A program made the position numbers and the translations under genes. A stretch of 64,000 nucleotides of DNA from Negadavirga shengliensis (GTDB lineage: Bacteria; Bacteroidota; Bacteroidia; Cytophagales; Cyclobacteriaceae), in contig NZ_JBHSJJ010000004.1 of assembly GCF_042652345.1 (NCBI RefSeq), forward strand, positions 248,001 to 312,000. Direction: 5' to 3'. This document shows, in pieces, positions 35,581 to 44,336 of this stretch. Every line of letters starts with the position of its first letter. Position 1 is the stretch's first letter. Under the pieces are notes generated by a model, which had not been told where the DNA came from, did no database searches, and was given only the letters and a program-made list of their open reading frames with translations.

Positions 35581-36330
35581 ATGAATCCAACAGTCAGCAA
35601 GATAAAGGAGGACATTCGAAAGCTTGGTATCAGCGAGGGGGACAGTCTTTTGGTCCATGCCTCTCTCAACGCTGTGGGGAGATTCCAAAACCGGACAGAA
35701 GTTTTGATCGACGCTTTTTTGGAAGTGTTGGGTCCGGACGGGACATTGCTGATGCCCGCTTTATCTTATAAGACAGTCACCAGGGAAAATCCTGTTTTTG
35801 ATGTACGGCAAACTCCTTCATGTGTAGGGGCTTTGACGGAATATTTCAGGACCATGCCAGGGGTGGAGAGAAGTATCCACCCCACCCATTCCGTGAGTGC
35901 TATTGGAAGGCGGGCAGGCTGGTTTGTTGAAGACCATCTGGAAGATGATACCCCTTGTGGCTCCCATTCGCCCTTTGCCAAACTGAAGGAGGTAAATGGC
36001 CGGGTCATGTTTTTGGGTTGTGGTCCAAAGCCCAACACCTCTATGCATGCCATCGAAGAGTTGGTGGTTCCCCCGTATCTGTTTGGGGATCCGGTGGTTT
36101 ACACCTTGCACCTTGCGGATGGGAAAACCATAGACAAAGCATATATCCGGCACGGATTCCAAGGTTACGAGCAACGATATGATCGGTTGTTGGATGTTTT
36201 GGACAAGCAGGATTATAGATGTGGCAAGGTATTGGAAGCAGACACGATAACGGTCGACAGTGTTTCCATGTGGGATAAGGCAGAAAAAAAATTATCACAG
36301 GATCCGTTGTATTTCGTGGACAAAGTTTGA
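35581..36330 (+). CDS. AAC(3)-family acetyl-CoA N-acetyltransferase
   Basis: The 249-residue protein has the Antibiotic_NAT fold: LLVHASLNAVG (23-33), PTHSVSAIG with HPTH at 100-103, and TPCGSHSPFAKL from 124. The genuine AAC(3) enzymes acetylate position 3 of 2-deoxystreptamine aminoglycosides with acetyl-CoA. Many chromosomal relatives act on other amino-sugars or have biosynthetic roles. It is 116 bases downstream of the TIM-barrel gene on the same strand. I read it as a member of the Tm-1-like cluster, not as an acquired resistance gene, because base composition and context look native. Confidence 0.82.
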   Translation: MNPTVSKIKEDIRKLGISEGDSLLVHASLNAVGRFQNRTEVLIDAFLEVLGPDGTLLMPALSYKTVTRENPVFDVRQTPSCVGALTEYFRTMPGVERSIHPTHSVSAIGRRAGWFVEDHLEDDTPCGSHSPFAKLKEVNGRVMFLGCGPKPNTSMHAIEELVVPPYLFGDPVVYTLHLADGKTIDKAYIRHGFQGYEQRYDRLLDVLDKQDYRCGKVLEADTITVDSVSMWDKAEKKLSQDPLYFVDKV

Positions 36331-36390
36331 ACAGGAAATTGGAAGTACAGCTTATTTTAGGGATTCGCCTCTTGGAATCCTTTATATTTT

Positions 36391-37431
36391 CTATAGTAAT
36401 AACAGGGAGATATATAGTTCAGTTACCACTCCGAATGTAAGGATGAAGACATAAAAGAACCCCAGCAGTAAAAATTTAAAGAGGGTTTTGAACCAATGTT
36501 GACGATGAATGTTCCAAACGGAGATGTAAGCGTAAATGGTTACGATAAGAAAGCTGTATTTGAACCCATAGGAGGCTGCCTCCATATTAGAAACGAGATA
36601 AATAAGTATCGCCACCCCATATATGGTATAGGCAAACGCATGTAAATGCAGCCCATGAACGAGGTGTTCGATGTAGTAGTGCCCGGTGCGTGAGAACAAA
36701 AGTTTTAGCAACAGCGCAAAAAAAGGCAGCAAGGCAAACATCATAAGGGGCAGGTTTTTGGCAGACTGGGCTATAAACATATTGGAGTTGGCTACAAAAT
36801 TTCGTTTTTTCTCCATACTCAAGTTTAAGCCAATGGAAAAGTTGCTTTGTTCCAGTGCTTTGCCAAACTCCTCCGAACTGACTGTCCTATCGAGGGCCAG
36901 GTATTTGAGCTCTTTCCATGTATGTCTTCTTTCAAGAGTGTCCCGCAAATGAGGGAGAACGTCAGTTCCGTTGTTTTTGGTATAAGGCGCTGCCGATTTA
37001 CTCAGGACGGATCCGATTTCTTCCTGCTCATCCGCTGGCAGGTCTTCTATTTTTTGGATCGTTTCGGTTTCAAAACTGGAAAAATCCTGGCTGAAAACAT
37101 CGTCCAAAAAGTTTTTGGGAATAACGAGTCCGATGATAAAGAAGTAAAAAAGAGAGAAGATCAGGTACAGCCGGATGGGGTGGGTGTATTTTTGCCTTTT
37201 TCCTGCATTATAAGTCTTGGTCAGATTTCCAGGCTTGAAGAAGAAAGGGGTAAGTGTTTTGAAGAACTTGCCGTCAAAGCTCAGAGAATTGGAAATAAAA
37301 TCACTTATAAATACCCTTATCGGTACTTTTTGATCATTATTTTCCTGTCCACACTCGGGGCAATAGTTTTCTTCTTGGTGGAGAACTTTTCCACAATTCA
37401 AACAATGATCTAATTTTCTGCTCTGTTTCAC
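36391..37431 (-). CDS. DUF3667 zinc-ribbon membrane protein
   Basis: The 346-residue protein starts at a GTG and opens with a zinc-ribbon, CxxC at residues 10-13 and CxxC at 24-27 region (HCLNCGKVLHQEENYCPECGQ). The sequence TYNAGKRQKYTHPIRLYLIFSLFYFF that follows is the DUF3667 hallmark, with about five membrane helices after it. The role of the family is unknown. It is convergent with the AAC(3)-like gene (60-base gap). Confidence 0.85.
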   Translation of the reverse strand: MKQSRKLDHCLNCGKVLHQEENYCPECGQENNDQKVPIRVFISDFISNSLSFDGKFFKTLTPFFFKPGNLTKTYNAGKRQKYTHPIRLYLIFSLFYFFIIGLVIPKNFLDDVFSQDFSSFETETIQKIEDLPADEQEEIGSVLSKSAAPYTKNNGTDVLPHLRDTLERRHTWKELKYLALDRTVSSEEFGKALEQSNFSIGLNLSMEKKRNFVANSNMFIAQSAKNLPLMMFALLPFFALLLKLLFSRTGHYYIEHLVHGLHLHAFAYTIYGVAILIYLVSNMEAASYGFKYSFLIVTIYAYISVWNIHRQHWFKTLFKFLLLGFFYVFILTFGVVTELYISLLLL

Positions 37432-37541
37432 AGGAGATAGAATAGCCTACTAAAAATAATCAAGATATGTCAAAATAAGTTGAATTAACGCTATATAAAA
37501 AACCACAAAGATTTTTGTTGGAGCTTGGTGAGAGGGAATAC

Positions 37542-37578
37542 AAAAAACCTTCCGGCAAGGGATTTCCTCGCCGGAAGG
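37542..37578 (-). terminator. Intrinsic terminator after the aldehyde dehydrogenase gene
   Basis: Perfect 9-base arms CCTTCCGGC (37548-37556) and GCCGGAAGG (37570-37578) are preceded by six As (37542-37547), which give a U-run on the minus-strand transcript. It lies 21 bases past the dehydrogenase stop. Confidence 0.8.
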
Positions 37579-37599
37579 CAATCAGTTGGAAAGTGGATA

Positions 37600-39003
37600 T
37601 TAAGGAAGCATTTTGCTTCTAAAGACCATGAGTTTCAAGCGTGTCATTTCATGCATGGAATAGGGTATGCCCCCCATCCCTTCTCCGGAAGCATCTCTTC
37701 CTCCAAATGGCATCCAGTCCACCCGGAAAGCCGTGTGGTCATTCACCATCACGGCTGTGGCATTGAGCTTGTCTACCGCTTCCAGAGCGATGTCTATGTT
37801 TTTGGTGAAAACAGCAGCCTGGAAATGGTAGTCCAGGCCATTGGCCAGTTCAATGGCATTTTCCCTATCAGAATAAGAATAGACGCAGACTACCGGTCCA
37901 AAGATTTCCAATTTGGAAACCCTGGCATCCTGAGGGGGATTGAATAAAACCGTGGGTTCAAAGCAGGTGTCACTGATCCTGTTTCCACCACACAACAGTT
38001 CCGCCCCGGCATCTACAGCCTCTGTGACCCATTTTTCTATCCGGTCTACTTCTCCTGTGCGGATAAGCGGCCCGACTTCCGTGGATTCATCGAGCGGATC
38101 ACCCACTTTGAGCTGTTTGGCTGCTTCTGCCAAATCATGTGCCAGTTGGTAAGCCAGTTCCTCATGGGCAAAGACCTTTTGGACGGATACACATACCTGG
38201 CCGGCATGGTAAAAGCCGCCTTTTACCAGCAAGGGTAACATTTCATCCACGTCAGCATCTTTTTCCACGATTACAGGGGCGGTCCCCCCATGTTCCAGCG
38301 CACAGCGTGTTCCCGGGGCGAGTTTTGATTTGAGGTACCAGCCCACTTTTTCTGACCCTATAAAAGAAAGGTAGTTGACACGCTTGTCGGTCACAAGGGC
38401 TTCTGCCAGTTCATTGCTGCAAATGACTGATTGGACCCAGCCATCGGGGACCCCTGCTTCTCCCAATATATTCAACAGGGCGAGGCAGGAGAGCGGAGTG
38501 GCAGAGGCTGGCTTGACGATCACCGGACATCCGGCCGCAAAGGCTGTAATGGTTTGGTGAACAATCAGGTTCAGCGGATGGTTGAAAGCAGATATCGAAG
38601 CCACCACACCGATGGGTTCCCTGACCGTAAAAGCCAGACGGTTAGTGGAGGACTCGGTTATTCCCATGGGGATTTGTCCGCCTTTGAGTTGGGTAATTTC
38701 CTCGGTTGCAATTTTCACCCCGTTGATGGCCCTGAGGACTTCTATTTTAGAATCCTGATAAGGCTTTCCTCCTTCTCTGGCAGCCGTTTTGGTGAGTTCT
38801 TCCACCTTCCCTTCCATGATCTTCCTTACTTTTTCCAAGATGGCGATTCTTTTGTGAGCCGGGAGCCAACGTGAAGGGTCTTTGAACAGATTGTAGGCGG
38901 TTACCAATTTGGCTTCCAGTTCATCTTTACCGATCATGGGTAATTCTTTGATCAGACTTTGGTCATACGGTGAATGGATTTTCAATACTTTGGTATCACT
39001 CAT
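37600..39003 (-). CDS. NAD(P)-dependent aldehyde dehydrogenase
   Basis: The 467-residue enzyme has the ALDH fold. The catalytic Cys lies in GGFYHAGQVCVSVQKVF, the general-base Glu in CALEHGGTAPVIV, and the cofactor segment in VVASISAFNHPLNL. The HAGQVCVSVQ context is found in lactaldehyde/glycolaldehyde/phosphonoacetaldehyde-type dehydrogenases more than in betaine types. Its ATG overlaps the stop of the acetolactate synthase gene by 4 bases, so the two are translationally coupled. The aldehyde may be a product of the paired thiamine enzyme or may feed it. The assignment is firm for family, open for substrate. Confidence 0.88.
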   Translation of the reverse strand: MSDTKVLKIHSPYDQSLIKELPMIGKDELEAKLVTAYNLFKDPSRWLPAHKRIAILEKVRKIMEGKVEELTKTAAREGGKPYQDSKIEVLRAINGVKIATEEITQLKGGQIPMGITESSTNRLAFTVREPIGVVASISAFNHPLNLIVHQTITAFAAGCPVIVKPASATPLSCLALLNILGEAGVPDGWVQSVICSNELAEALVTDKRVNYLSFIGSEKVGWYLKSKLAPGTRCALEHGGTAPVIVEKDADVDEMLPLLVKGGFYHAGQVCVSVQKVFAHEELAYQLAHDLAEAAKQLKVGDPLDESTEVGPLIRTGEVDRIEKWVTEAVDAGAELLCGGNRISDTCFEPTVLFNPPQDARVSKLEIFGPVVCVYSYSDRENAIELANGLDYHFQAAVFTKNIDIALEAVDKLNATAVMVNDHTAFRVDWMPFGGRDASGEGMGGIPYSMHEMTRLKLMVFRSKMLP

Positions 39004-40640
39004 AGCTTCGCGGTTTTTTCTTTTATCAAAACATTAAGGATAGGATGGTTCAAGGAATAATCCACTTGAAGGTCGATGACATGAACGCCCGGACTGTTCA
39101 GGGTTTTATCAAGGATATCCTGAAAATCCCTGTCACTTTCAGGGCGATAACCATGGGCGCCGTAGCTGTTGGCATACTGGATGAAATCAGGATTTTTGAA
39201 ATCCAGACCAAAATTTTTAAAGCCCATGTCTTCCTGCTTCCATTTGATCATGCCGTATGCATTGTCATTCAGAATAATCACTACAAGATTCAGTCCCAAT
39301 CTCACCGCGGTTTCCAATTCCTGGGAATTCATCATAAAACCTCCGTCACCGCAGACAGCCACTACCTTTTTATTGGGATAAAGTAGGTTTACCGTCATCG
39401 CAGAGGGGAGACCGGCTCCCATGGAAGCAAGGGCATTGTCCAACAGCAAGGTGTTGGGTTGGCGGCAGGTGTAATTCCTGGCAAACCAGATTTTATAGAC
39501 ACCGTTATCCAGCGTGATCACGTCGTTATCCCCCAGTTTTTCCCTGAGCAGATTGACCAACCTCTGTGGCAGCATGGGGAAACGCTCGTCTTTAAAGTAT
39601 TTGGAAAGGTGCCCGGCGACCTCTTCTTTTACCTTTTTATAATAGGAGAAATCCCAGTTTTTTGCTTGGGTAATCTGTGAGGTGAGTTTCTTAACTGAAC
39701 TGGTGATGTCTCCCACGACGTTGAGTTGAGGAAAATATACCGGATCGACTTCTGCCGGAGCGAAATTCACATGGATGACCTTTTTGCCGCCATGTTTCAT
39801 AAAGAACGGAGGCTTTTCTATCACGTCATGCCCTACATTGATGATCAGATCTGATTCGTCGATGGCCGCGTGTAGAAAGTCGTTACTGGAAAGGGCAGCC
39901 GTACCCAGATACTGGGGGTGCCGTTCGTCAATCACCCCTTTTCCCATTTGGGTTGTAAAAAAATAAATGCCTGTTTCGTCCACAAATTCGGCGAGTGCCT
40001 GGCGGGTAACTTTTCGGTTGGCTCCTGCACCAATTAGAAGCAGCGGCATTTTGGCGTTCTCTATCATTTTCACAGCGGCATCAATGGCCCTGTCATCCGG
40101 CTTGGGAATGATATAATCCACCACTTCGAAAACGGTTTCTTCCCCTTCTTCCTGTGCGATGTCTTCAGGGAACTCCAGGTGCACGGCCCCGGGCCTTTCT
40201 TCCGAGGCCAAACGGAAAGCTTCTCTTATGTTGGAGGCAATGACATTGCTGTTCACGATTTGTTTTGTGTATTTGGTGATGGGCCGCATCATGTCTACCA
40301 CATCGATGATCTGAAATCGTGCCTGTTTGCTTTTTTTGATAGGCTTTTGGCCCGTAATCATCATCATTGGCATAGCCCCTAACTGCGCGTAGGCGGCAGG
40401 TGTCACCAAGTTGGTGGCCCCGGGTCCCAAAGTGGCCAGGCAGACCCCGGGTTTTCCTGTTAACCGGCCATATGTGGCGGCCATAAATCCCGCACCTTGC
40501 TCATGTCTGGTAAGCACGAGTTTGATTTTAGAGCTACTCAGGGACTGGAGCAGGTCCAGGTTTTCTTCTCCGGGAACTCCGAAGATATATTCTACCCCTT
40601 CATTCTCCAGGGCTTTTATAAATAAATCAGAAGCTTTCAT
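39000..40640 (-). CDS. Acetolactate synthase large subunit-like thiamine diphosphate enzyme
   Basis: The 546-residue protein begins at ATG 40640; a TTG three bases earlier is discounted. GVPGEENLDLL holds the catalytic Glu that activates the thiazolium. RHEQGAGFMA and the LATLGPGATNL block are typical of acetolactate synthases. GDGGFMMNSQELETAVRLGLNLVVI is the ThDP-Mg binding motif. It most resembles the catabolic AlsS type, which works without a regulatory subunit, and no small subunit gene is near. Other ThDP decarboxylases are possible. Coupling to an aldehyde dehydrogenase by a 4-base overlap points to a fermentative or carbonyl-compound pathway instead of branched-chain amino acid synthesis. 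Confidence 0.83.
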   Translation of the reverse strand: MKASDLFIKALENEGVEYIFGVPGEENLDLLQSLSSSKIKLVLTRHEQGAGFMAATYGRLTGKPGVCLATLGPGATNLVTPAAYAQLGAMPMMMITGQKPIKKSKQARFQIIDVVDMMRPITKYTKQIVNSNVIASNIREAFRLASEERPGAVHLEFPEDIAQEEGEETVFEVVDYIIPKPDDRAIDAAVKMIENAKMPLLLIGAGANRKVTRQALAEFVDETGIYFFTTQMGKGVIDERHPQYLGTAALSSNDFLHAAIDESDLIINVGHDVIEKPPFFMKHGGKKVIHVNFAPAEVDPVYFPQLNVVGDITSSVKKLTSQITQAKNWDFSYYKKVKEEVAGHLSKYFKDERFPMLPQRLVNLLREKLGDNDVITLDNGVYKIWFARNYTCRQPNTLLLDNALASMGAGLPSAMTVNLLYPNKKVVAVCGDGGFMMNSQELETAVRLGLNLVVIILNDNAYGMIKWKQEDMGFKNFGLDFKNPDFIQYANSYGAHGYRPESDRDFQDILDKTLNSPGVHVIDLQVDYSLNHPILNVLIKEKTAKL

Positions 40641-40719
40641 CAAATAAAAGATTTAGTTTTGAAATGTATAAGTGGATAATCATTAAACAAAGTTGTCCTG
40701 TATTGAAGAATTTATGTGT

Positions 40720-41688
40720 TTAGAAAGAGGCACCATAGACCCCGGCCATTAGGGCGTCTATGATCTTCGCTATTTCATCAGGATTTTCTCTTTCCAATAA
40801 ATAAAACTGGTTAGCTTGAGGGTCATCCCGCCATCGGTTGCTTCCGTCCTTATTTACTATGGCCTTGCCTTTTTTACTTAAATCCCAATATTGTCCAGGG
40901 GATACGGCATAGAGTATCGCTGCTTGATCCCAACTTTGCCGGCCTGCAAAATTGTTGTACAGTTCATATGCCCTGCGGACCGGATGGCCATCGGGCAGGT
41001 AGGCCTTTAAAAATGTTGAGCCTGTGATGATATTATTGCCGATTTCCCAACCGGCAAATACGACCTTGCCTGGCCATTTATCCACGGAAACCGCGGTGGA
41101 TTCCGGATCCGGGCGATAGAAATTGGCTTCTTTTCCTTCCGGATAATGGCCGCCCATACAGACCCATAATTTCACCTTCCTTTTCACCAGGTCAAGGCCG
41201 GACAGGTTACTGTATTGGTCGGGTGATGAATCCAGGAGGTTTCTGAGGTTGGTCAGGTGACCGACGGTAATGATTGTGACACTTGCATCAGCCTGATCCG
41301 CCAGAAGTTTTCTGTACAGGTAAGAAGCGTCCTCTGCTTCATCATAACTTCCCAGCCGATGGTGAAATTCCTGCGCAATTGTTTTTGTGTATTTAGAAAA
41401 GCTCCTCAAATTTACATTTTTTTCTACACCAATGGGAATTTCCGGTCGCCCGAAGTAGTGATTCAATGCATCCGTGCATTGCGGGGCGTGCTGGTCATCA
41501 CTGGTGACAATGATTCCTAAGATTTCTGCTCTTCCATGATCTGCCAAAGTGTGGAGCATAGCGATAGCGCCCACATCGTCTACATCCGAGTCGATATCTG
41601 TATCCAGAATTATTTTTTCCATCTGAGCAAATGAATAAAAAGGGAGGAGAAATACGAATGGGAATAAAAAGGCGATTGGTTTTTTCAT
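40720..41688 (-). CDS. Secreted nucleoside hydrolase (inosine-uridine preferring family)
   Basis: The 322-residue protein has a signal peptide ending at about YSFAQ (residue 22). The metal-binding motif is DTDIDSDVDD at 29-38, matching the DTDxGxDD consensus except for Asp at the usual Gly33. Later conserved elements include ITVGHLTNLRNLL (about 130-142) and a C-terminal WDQAAILYAV that holds the last calcium-ligand Asp. Family members cleave the N-glycosidic bond of ribonucleosides. Export suggests scavenging of nucleosides in the periplasm. It stands alone, with 76 bases to the acetolactate synthase gene. Confidence 0.85.
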   Translation of the reverse strand: MKKPIAFLFPFVFLLPFYSFAQMEKIILDTDIDSDVDDVGAIAMLHTLADHGRAEILGIIVTSDDQHAPQCTDALNHYFGRPEIPIGVEKNVNLRSFSKYTKTIAQEFHHRLGSYDEAEDASYLYRKLLADQADASVTIITVGHLTNLRNLLDSSPDQYSNLSGLDLVKRKVKLWVCMGGHYPEGKEANFYRPDPESTAVSVDKWPGKVVFAGWEIGNNIITGSTFLKAYLPDGHPVRRAYELYNNFAGRQSWDQAAILYAVSPGQYWDLSKKGKAIVNKDGSNRWRDDPQANQFYLLERENPDEIAKIIDALMAGVYGASF

Positions 41689-42009
41689 AGCTGAATTTAG
41701 CGGTTTAGAGGAAGAAATGAAAAAAAGAAGTGTAGAAACTTATCATAAAGATGGGGAAGGTTTGCCCCACTGTCTGGCTTCGGGGCCATAAAAAATAGAT
41801 ATTAGATATTTTTTTTGGAATAAAGATTAACCAATTTTACTTTTTTTGGCATAAACACATTTTTATATAGATTATTATTGCATAATTTTAATTTAAATAA
41901 AATATATTTTATATAATAATGTAAATATTTTGGCATTGTACTTGCGACTGTAATGGTAAGGTCGATCAGTAAATACCTATAAGCAATTTGAAACTAAATC
42001 ACTTAAATC
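41689..42009. other. AT-rich intergenic region with divergent promoters
   Basis: The 321-base gap separates the nucleoside hydrolase (minus) from the small lipoprotein gene (plus). From about 41800 to 41930 it is very AT-rich, as is common upstream of sigma-54 promoters where bending proteins and enhancer-binding proteins sit. I see no gene in it. Confidence 0.5.
41931..41945 (+). promoter_or_regulatory. Sigma-54 type (-24/-12) promoter
   Basis: TGGCATTGTACTTGC has the invariant GG and GC with exactly ten bases between them, and TGGCA/TTGC match the consensus TGGCAC-N5-TTGC closely. The predicted transcription start is around 41957, about 53 bases before the lipoprotein ATG at 42010. The sequence upstream is AT-rich. 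No enhancer-binding activator gene is in the window, so activation is by a distant regulator, if real. Confidence 0.55.
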
Positions 42010-42444
42010 ATGAAGACCACACTTTATTTATTAGCATTATCAGGAGCATGTCTCTTATTTTCCTGCGAAAACAGGAGACATGATACAGAGAGAGACGGAG
42101 ATCCTATACATAACGATAGGAATATCGACAGAGGCGCAGATACTTTGGACAGGCAAATGGATCGAAGAGACACCACTCCAGGCACGATGGACGATAGAGG
42201 GGGGGCGTTGAATGACAGGGGAGTCCCATCCGAAGGTATAAATGATCACAATGCATTGAGAAATATGCCGCGGGACGCCCGTGAAAAAATCAACAGGGAT
42301 GCAGAGGAGAAGGAACGGGAGCTGGTAGATGGCCGGGCCGTTGATCATGGAAATGTTAACCATTATGAATTGACATTTTTGGAAAAGGATGGCAACCAAA
42401 TCAAGGTGATGTATGATGAAACGGGGGAGGCCGTAGGTGACTAG
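42010..42444 (+). CDS. Small charged lipoprotein, function unknown
   Basis: The 144-residue protein has a lipobox (LSGACLLFSC, Cys near 19). The mature part is very rich in Asp, Arg and Asn, with repeated DR and RGA/RD elements (residues 21-80). A short beta-type C-terminus (NHYELTFLEKDGNQIKVMYDE) resembles the PepSY-like end of the next gene's protein. I do not recognise a family. It is likely transcribed from the sigma-54-like promoter at 41931-41945 and is followed by another small secreted protein 162 bases downstream. Confidence 0.65.
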   Translation: MKTTLYLLALSGACLLFSCENRRHDTERDGDPIHNDRNIDRGADTLDRQMDRRDTTPGTMDDRGGALNDRGVPSEGINDHNALRNMPRDAREKINRDAEEKERELVDGRAVDHGNVNHYELTFLEKDGNQIKVMYDETGEAVGD

Positions 42445-42513
42445 AAAAAACCGCATCAGCTTGACCGGCTGCGCCTTAAAAAATATGAGTGACAACCACT
42501 AATTGTTATTAAA

Positions 42514-42547
42514 CATAACCACAACAACCACATAACCACAACAACCA
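42514..42547 (+). repeat. 17-base tandem repeat x2
   Basis: CATAACCACAACAACCA occurs at 42514-42530 and 42531-42547 as a perfect head-to-tail pair in the leader of the small secreted protein gene. It is unstructured CA-rich RNA if transcribed. Confidence 0.75.
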
Positions 42548-42606
42548 ATTATTATTAATTATCATCAATAAATCAATTTTAAAACCCTACAAACCAGCTA
42601 TTTGTT

Positions 42607-43113
42607 ATGAAAAAGTTAATGTTATCCTTAGCGATCTGTGGCATGTTTGGCTATACTGCCGTACAAGCCAGCAGCATGTTTATCGGTGATCCGGCAACGG
42701 AGGTATCGTTTTTACAAGACGATAGAACAAAGATTGAGCCTGAAGAGCTTCCCGATCCTGTAAAGGAAAAAATCAAAAGTGACAATAACATCAAGTCCAA
42801 AAACATATCTGAAGCTTATACAGAGAGGGCGGACAATCAGATGTATTATGTAGTCAAATTTGAAAAGGACCAAGACGGTCAGGAAGTTACCAAAAGGTTT
42901 GATGCCAGAGGAAACGAAGCTGCCATGGATGATAGGGGACGTGGCCAGCGTCCGGCCCAACAGCCCGGTCAACAAGGTGCTCCAGGTCAGGAACGTCCAC
43001 AGGGTCAGACACCTCCAGGTGAAGGTGCGCCACAACAGGGTGCACCTGGACAACAGGGAAGTCCCACTCAGGGTACTCCCGGATCTGAAAGACCGGTTAA
43101 CCCTAATGAATAA
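42607..43113 (+). CDS. Secreted PepSY-like protein with collagen-like Gly/Pro/Gln tail
   Basis: The 168-residue protein has a signal peptide ending near VQASS. Residues 40-100 look PepSY-like (IEPEELPDPVKEKIKSDNN, YYVVKFEKDQDGQEVTKRFD). The last 65 residues are low-complexity with many GQ, GAP and PGQ triplets (QQPGQQGAPGQERPQGQ and so on), giving a collagen-like or unstructured tail. There is no cell-wall anchor motif. It likely shares regulation with the upstream lipoprotein. A periplasmic stress or adhesion role is only a guess. Confidence 0.65.
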   Translation: MKKLMLSLAICGMFGYTAVQASSMFIGDPATEVSFLQDDRTKIEPEELPDPVKEKIKSDNNIKSKNISEAYTERADNQMYYVVKFEKDQDGQEVTKRFDARGNEAAMDDRGRGQRPAQQPGQQGAPGQERPQGQTPPGEGAPQQGAPGQQGSPTQGTPGSERPVNPNE

Positions 43114-43150
43114 AAATATGTAATGAAAGGTCTTTGATTAAAATGAACAT

Positions 43151-43183
43151 AAAAAGTGGCAGTCAGTGGCAGCCACTTTTTTT
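43151..43183. terminator. Bidirectional terminator between converging genes
   Basis: GTGGC (43156-43160) pairs with GCCAC (43172-43176), flanked by five As on one side and seven Ts on the other. This gives a U-tract for both strands. It lies between the secreted protein (+) and the sugar dehydrogenase (-). Confidence 0.75.
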
Positions 43184-43208
43184 ATGTTCTGGAAAATATT
43201 GGGGCTAC

Positions 43209-44336
43209 TTATTTTTTTGGAATTATTCTGACAATTCCTTTTCCTTCTATTCCTGCATAGATGTGTCCGTCGGGTCCCATTACCACATTCCGCGTCCTGC
43301 CCAGGCCGTCGATAATCCGCTCTCTTTTGATAACTTTATTTCCCTTTAAAGTCAATTTTTCCAGATAAGCAAAACTCAATGATCCCACGAGGAGGTCCCC
43401 TTTCCATTCGGGATAGCGGTCTCCGGTGACTATGGCAAAACCACTTGGAGCAATGGAAGGTACCCAATAATACAGCGGTTGTTCCATTCCCGGTTTATCC
43501 GTGTGCTTCGTAAGTACACTGCCGTCGTAATTGATGCCATAGGATATTTCCGGCCAGCCATAGTTGGCTCCTTTTTTTATGATGTTAATCTCATCCCCAC
43601 CTCTGGGACCGTGTTCGTGGATCCATATTTCGCCTGTATCGGGATGAACAATCATCCCTTGCGGGTTACGGTGTCCATATGAATAAATGGCTTTTTTTGC
43701 ATCAGGTTTATCTACAAAAGGATTATCATCAGGGACATCTCCGTTATCTTTTAACCTGTATATTTTGCCCCCATCACGCGAGATGTCCTGCGGATTTTGC
43801 TGGTGATTTCCTCTTTCACCGATGGAAAAAAACATATATCCTCCCTCGTCAAATACAATCCTTGAACCGAAGTGATGACCCGCAGTGGTATTGGGTTCGG
43901 CTTTATAGATCACTTCCAGGTCCGTCAGGCGGTTGCCGTTCAGTTTTGCCCTGCTGATGGCCGTATGTGCCCCAGTGCCTTTACCTTCTTCGGAGGAATA
44001 GGCAAAGTAGATCCAACCATTATTTTCATAATCAGGGTGGAGCGTGATGTCCAGCAGCCCCCCTTGTCCTCTCGCCCTTACCGGCGGAACACCCTGGATA
44101 TTTGTCTTTTGGCCATTCCGAAAAAGAATAATTTCCCCGGTGCGTTCAGTAATCAACATGCCCCCGTCCGGTAAAAATGCGAGTCCCCACGGCACCTTCA
44201 AGCCATCCACTACAGTTTCAACGTCGTAATTGTCCCATTCCGGTGAGGTCACTTCTGGGCCATTTGGAGGGACTTGACCCATACAGGCATATCCTGTATA
44301 GAATGCTGCTAATAATAAGATTACGTGAATTTTCAT
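43209..44336 (-). CDS. PQQ-type sugar dehydrogenase (glucose/sorbosone dehydrogenase family)
   Basis: The ATG at 44336 starts a lipoprotein-like signal (AFYTGYAC) and gives 375 residues; the longer frame to 44456 adds a non-signal leader. The six-bladed propeller is shown by LKVPWGLAFLPDGGMLITER, IYFAYSSEEG, HFGSRIVFDEGGYMFFSIGERG and HRNPQGMIVHPDTGEIWIHEHGPRGGDE. The last of these is the family's calcium/PQQ site block. Family members oxidise aldoses or other polyols in the periplasm and pass electrons to the respiratory chain. It converges with the secreted protein gene over the terminator at 43151-43183. Confidence 0.85.
   Translation of the reverse strand: MKIHVILLLAAFYTGYACMGQVPPNGPEVTSPEWDNYDVETVVDGLKVPWGLAFLPDGGMLITERTGEIILFRNGQKTNIQGVPPVRARGQGGLLDITLHPDYENNGWIYFAYSSEEGKGTGAHTAISRAKLNGNRLTDLEVIYKAEPNTTAGHHFGSRIVFDEGGYMFFSIGERGNHQQNPQDISRDGGKIYRLKDNGDVPDDNPFVDKPDAKKAIYSYGHRNPQGMIVHPDTGEIWIHEHGPRGGDEINIIKKGANYGWPEISYGINYDGSVLTKHTDKPGMEQPLYYWVPSIAPSGFAIVTGDRYPEWKGDLLVGSLSFAYLEKLTLKGNKVIKRERIIDGLGRTRNVVMGPDGHIYAGIEGKGIVRIIPKK

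Noticed and set aside
35581..36330. Acquired aminoglycoside resistance gene
   Set aside because: The AAC(3) fold is clear, but there is no mobile element, and the context with the Tm-1-like pair suggests a native metabolic role.
42860..43123. Alternative frame over the collagen-like tail
   Set aside because: It only mirrors the repetitive DNA and has no start context.
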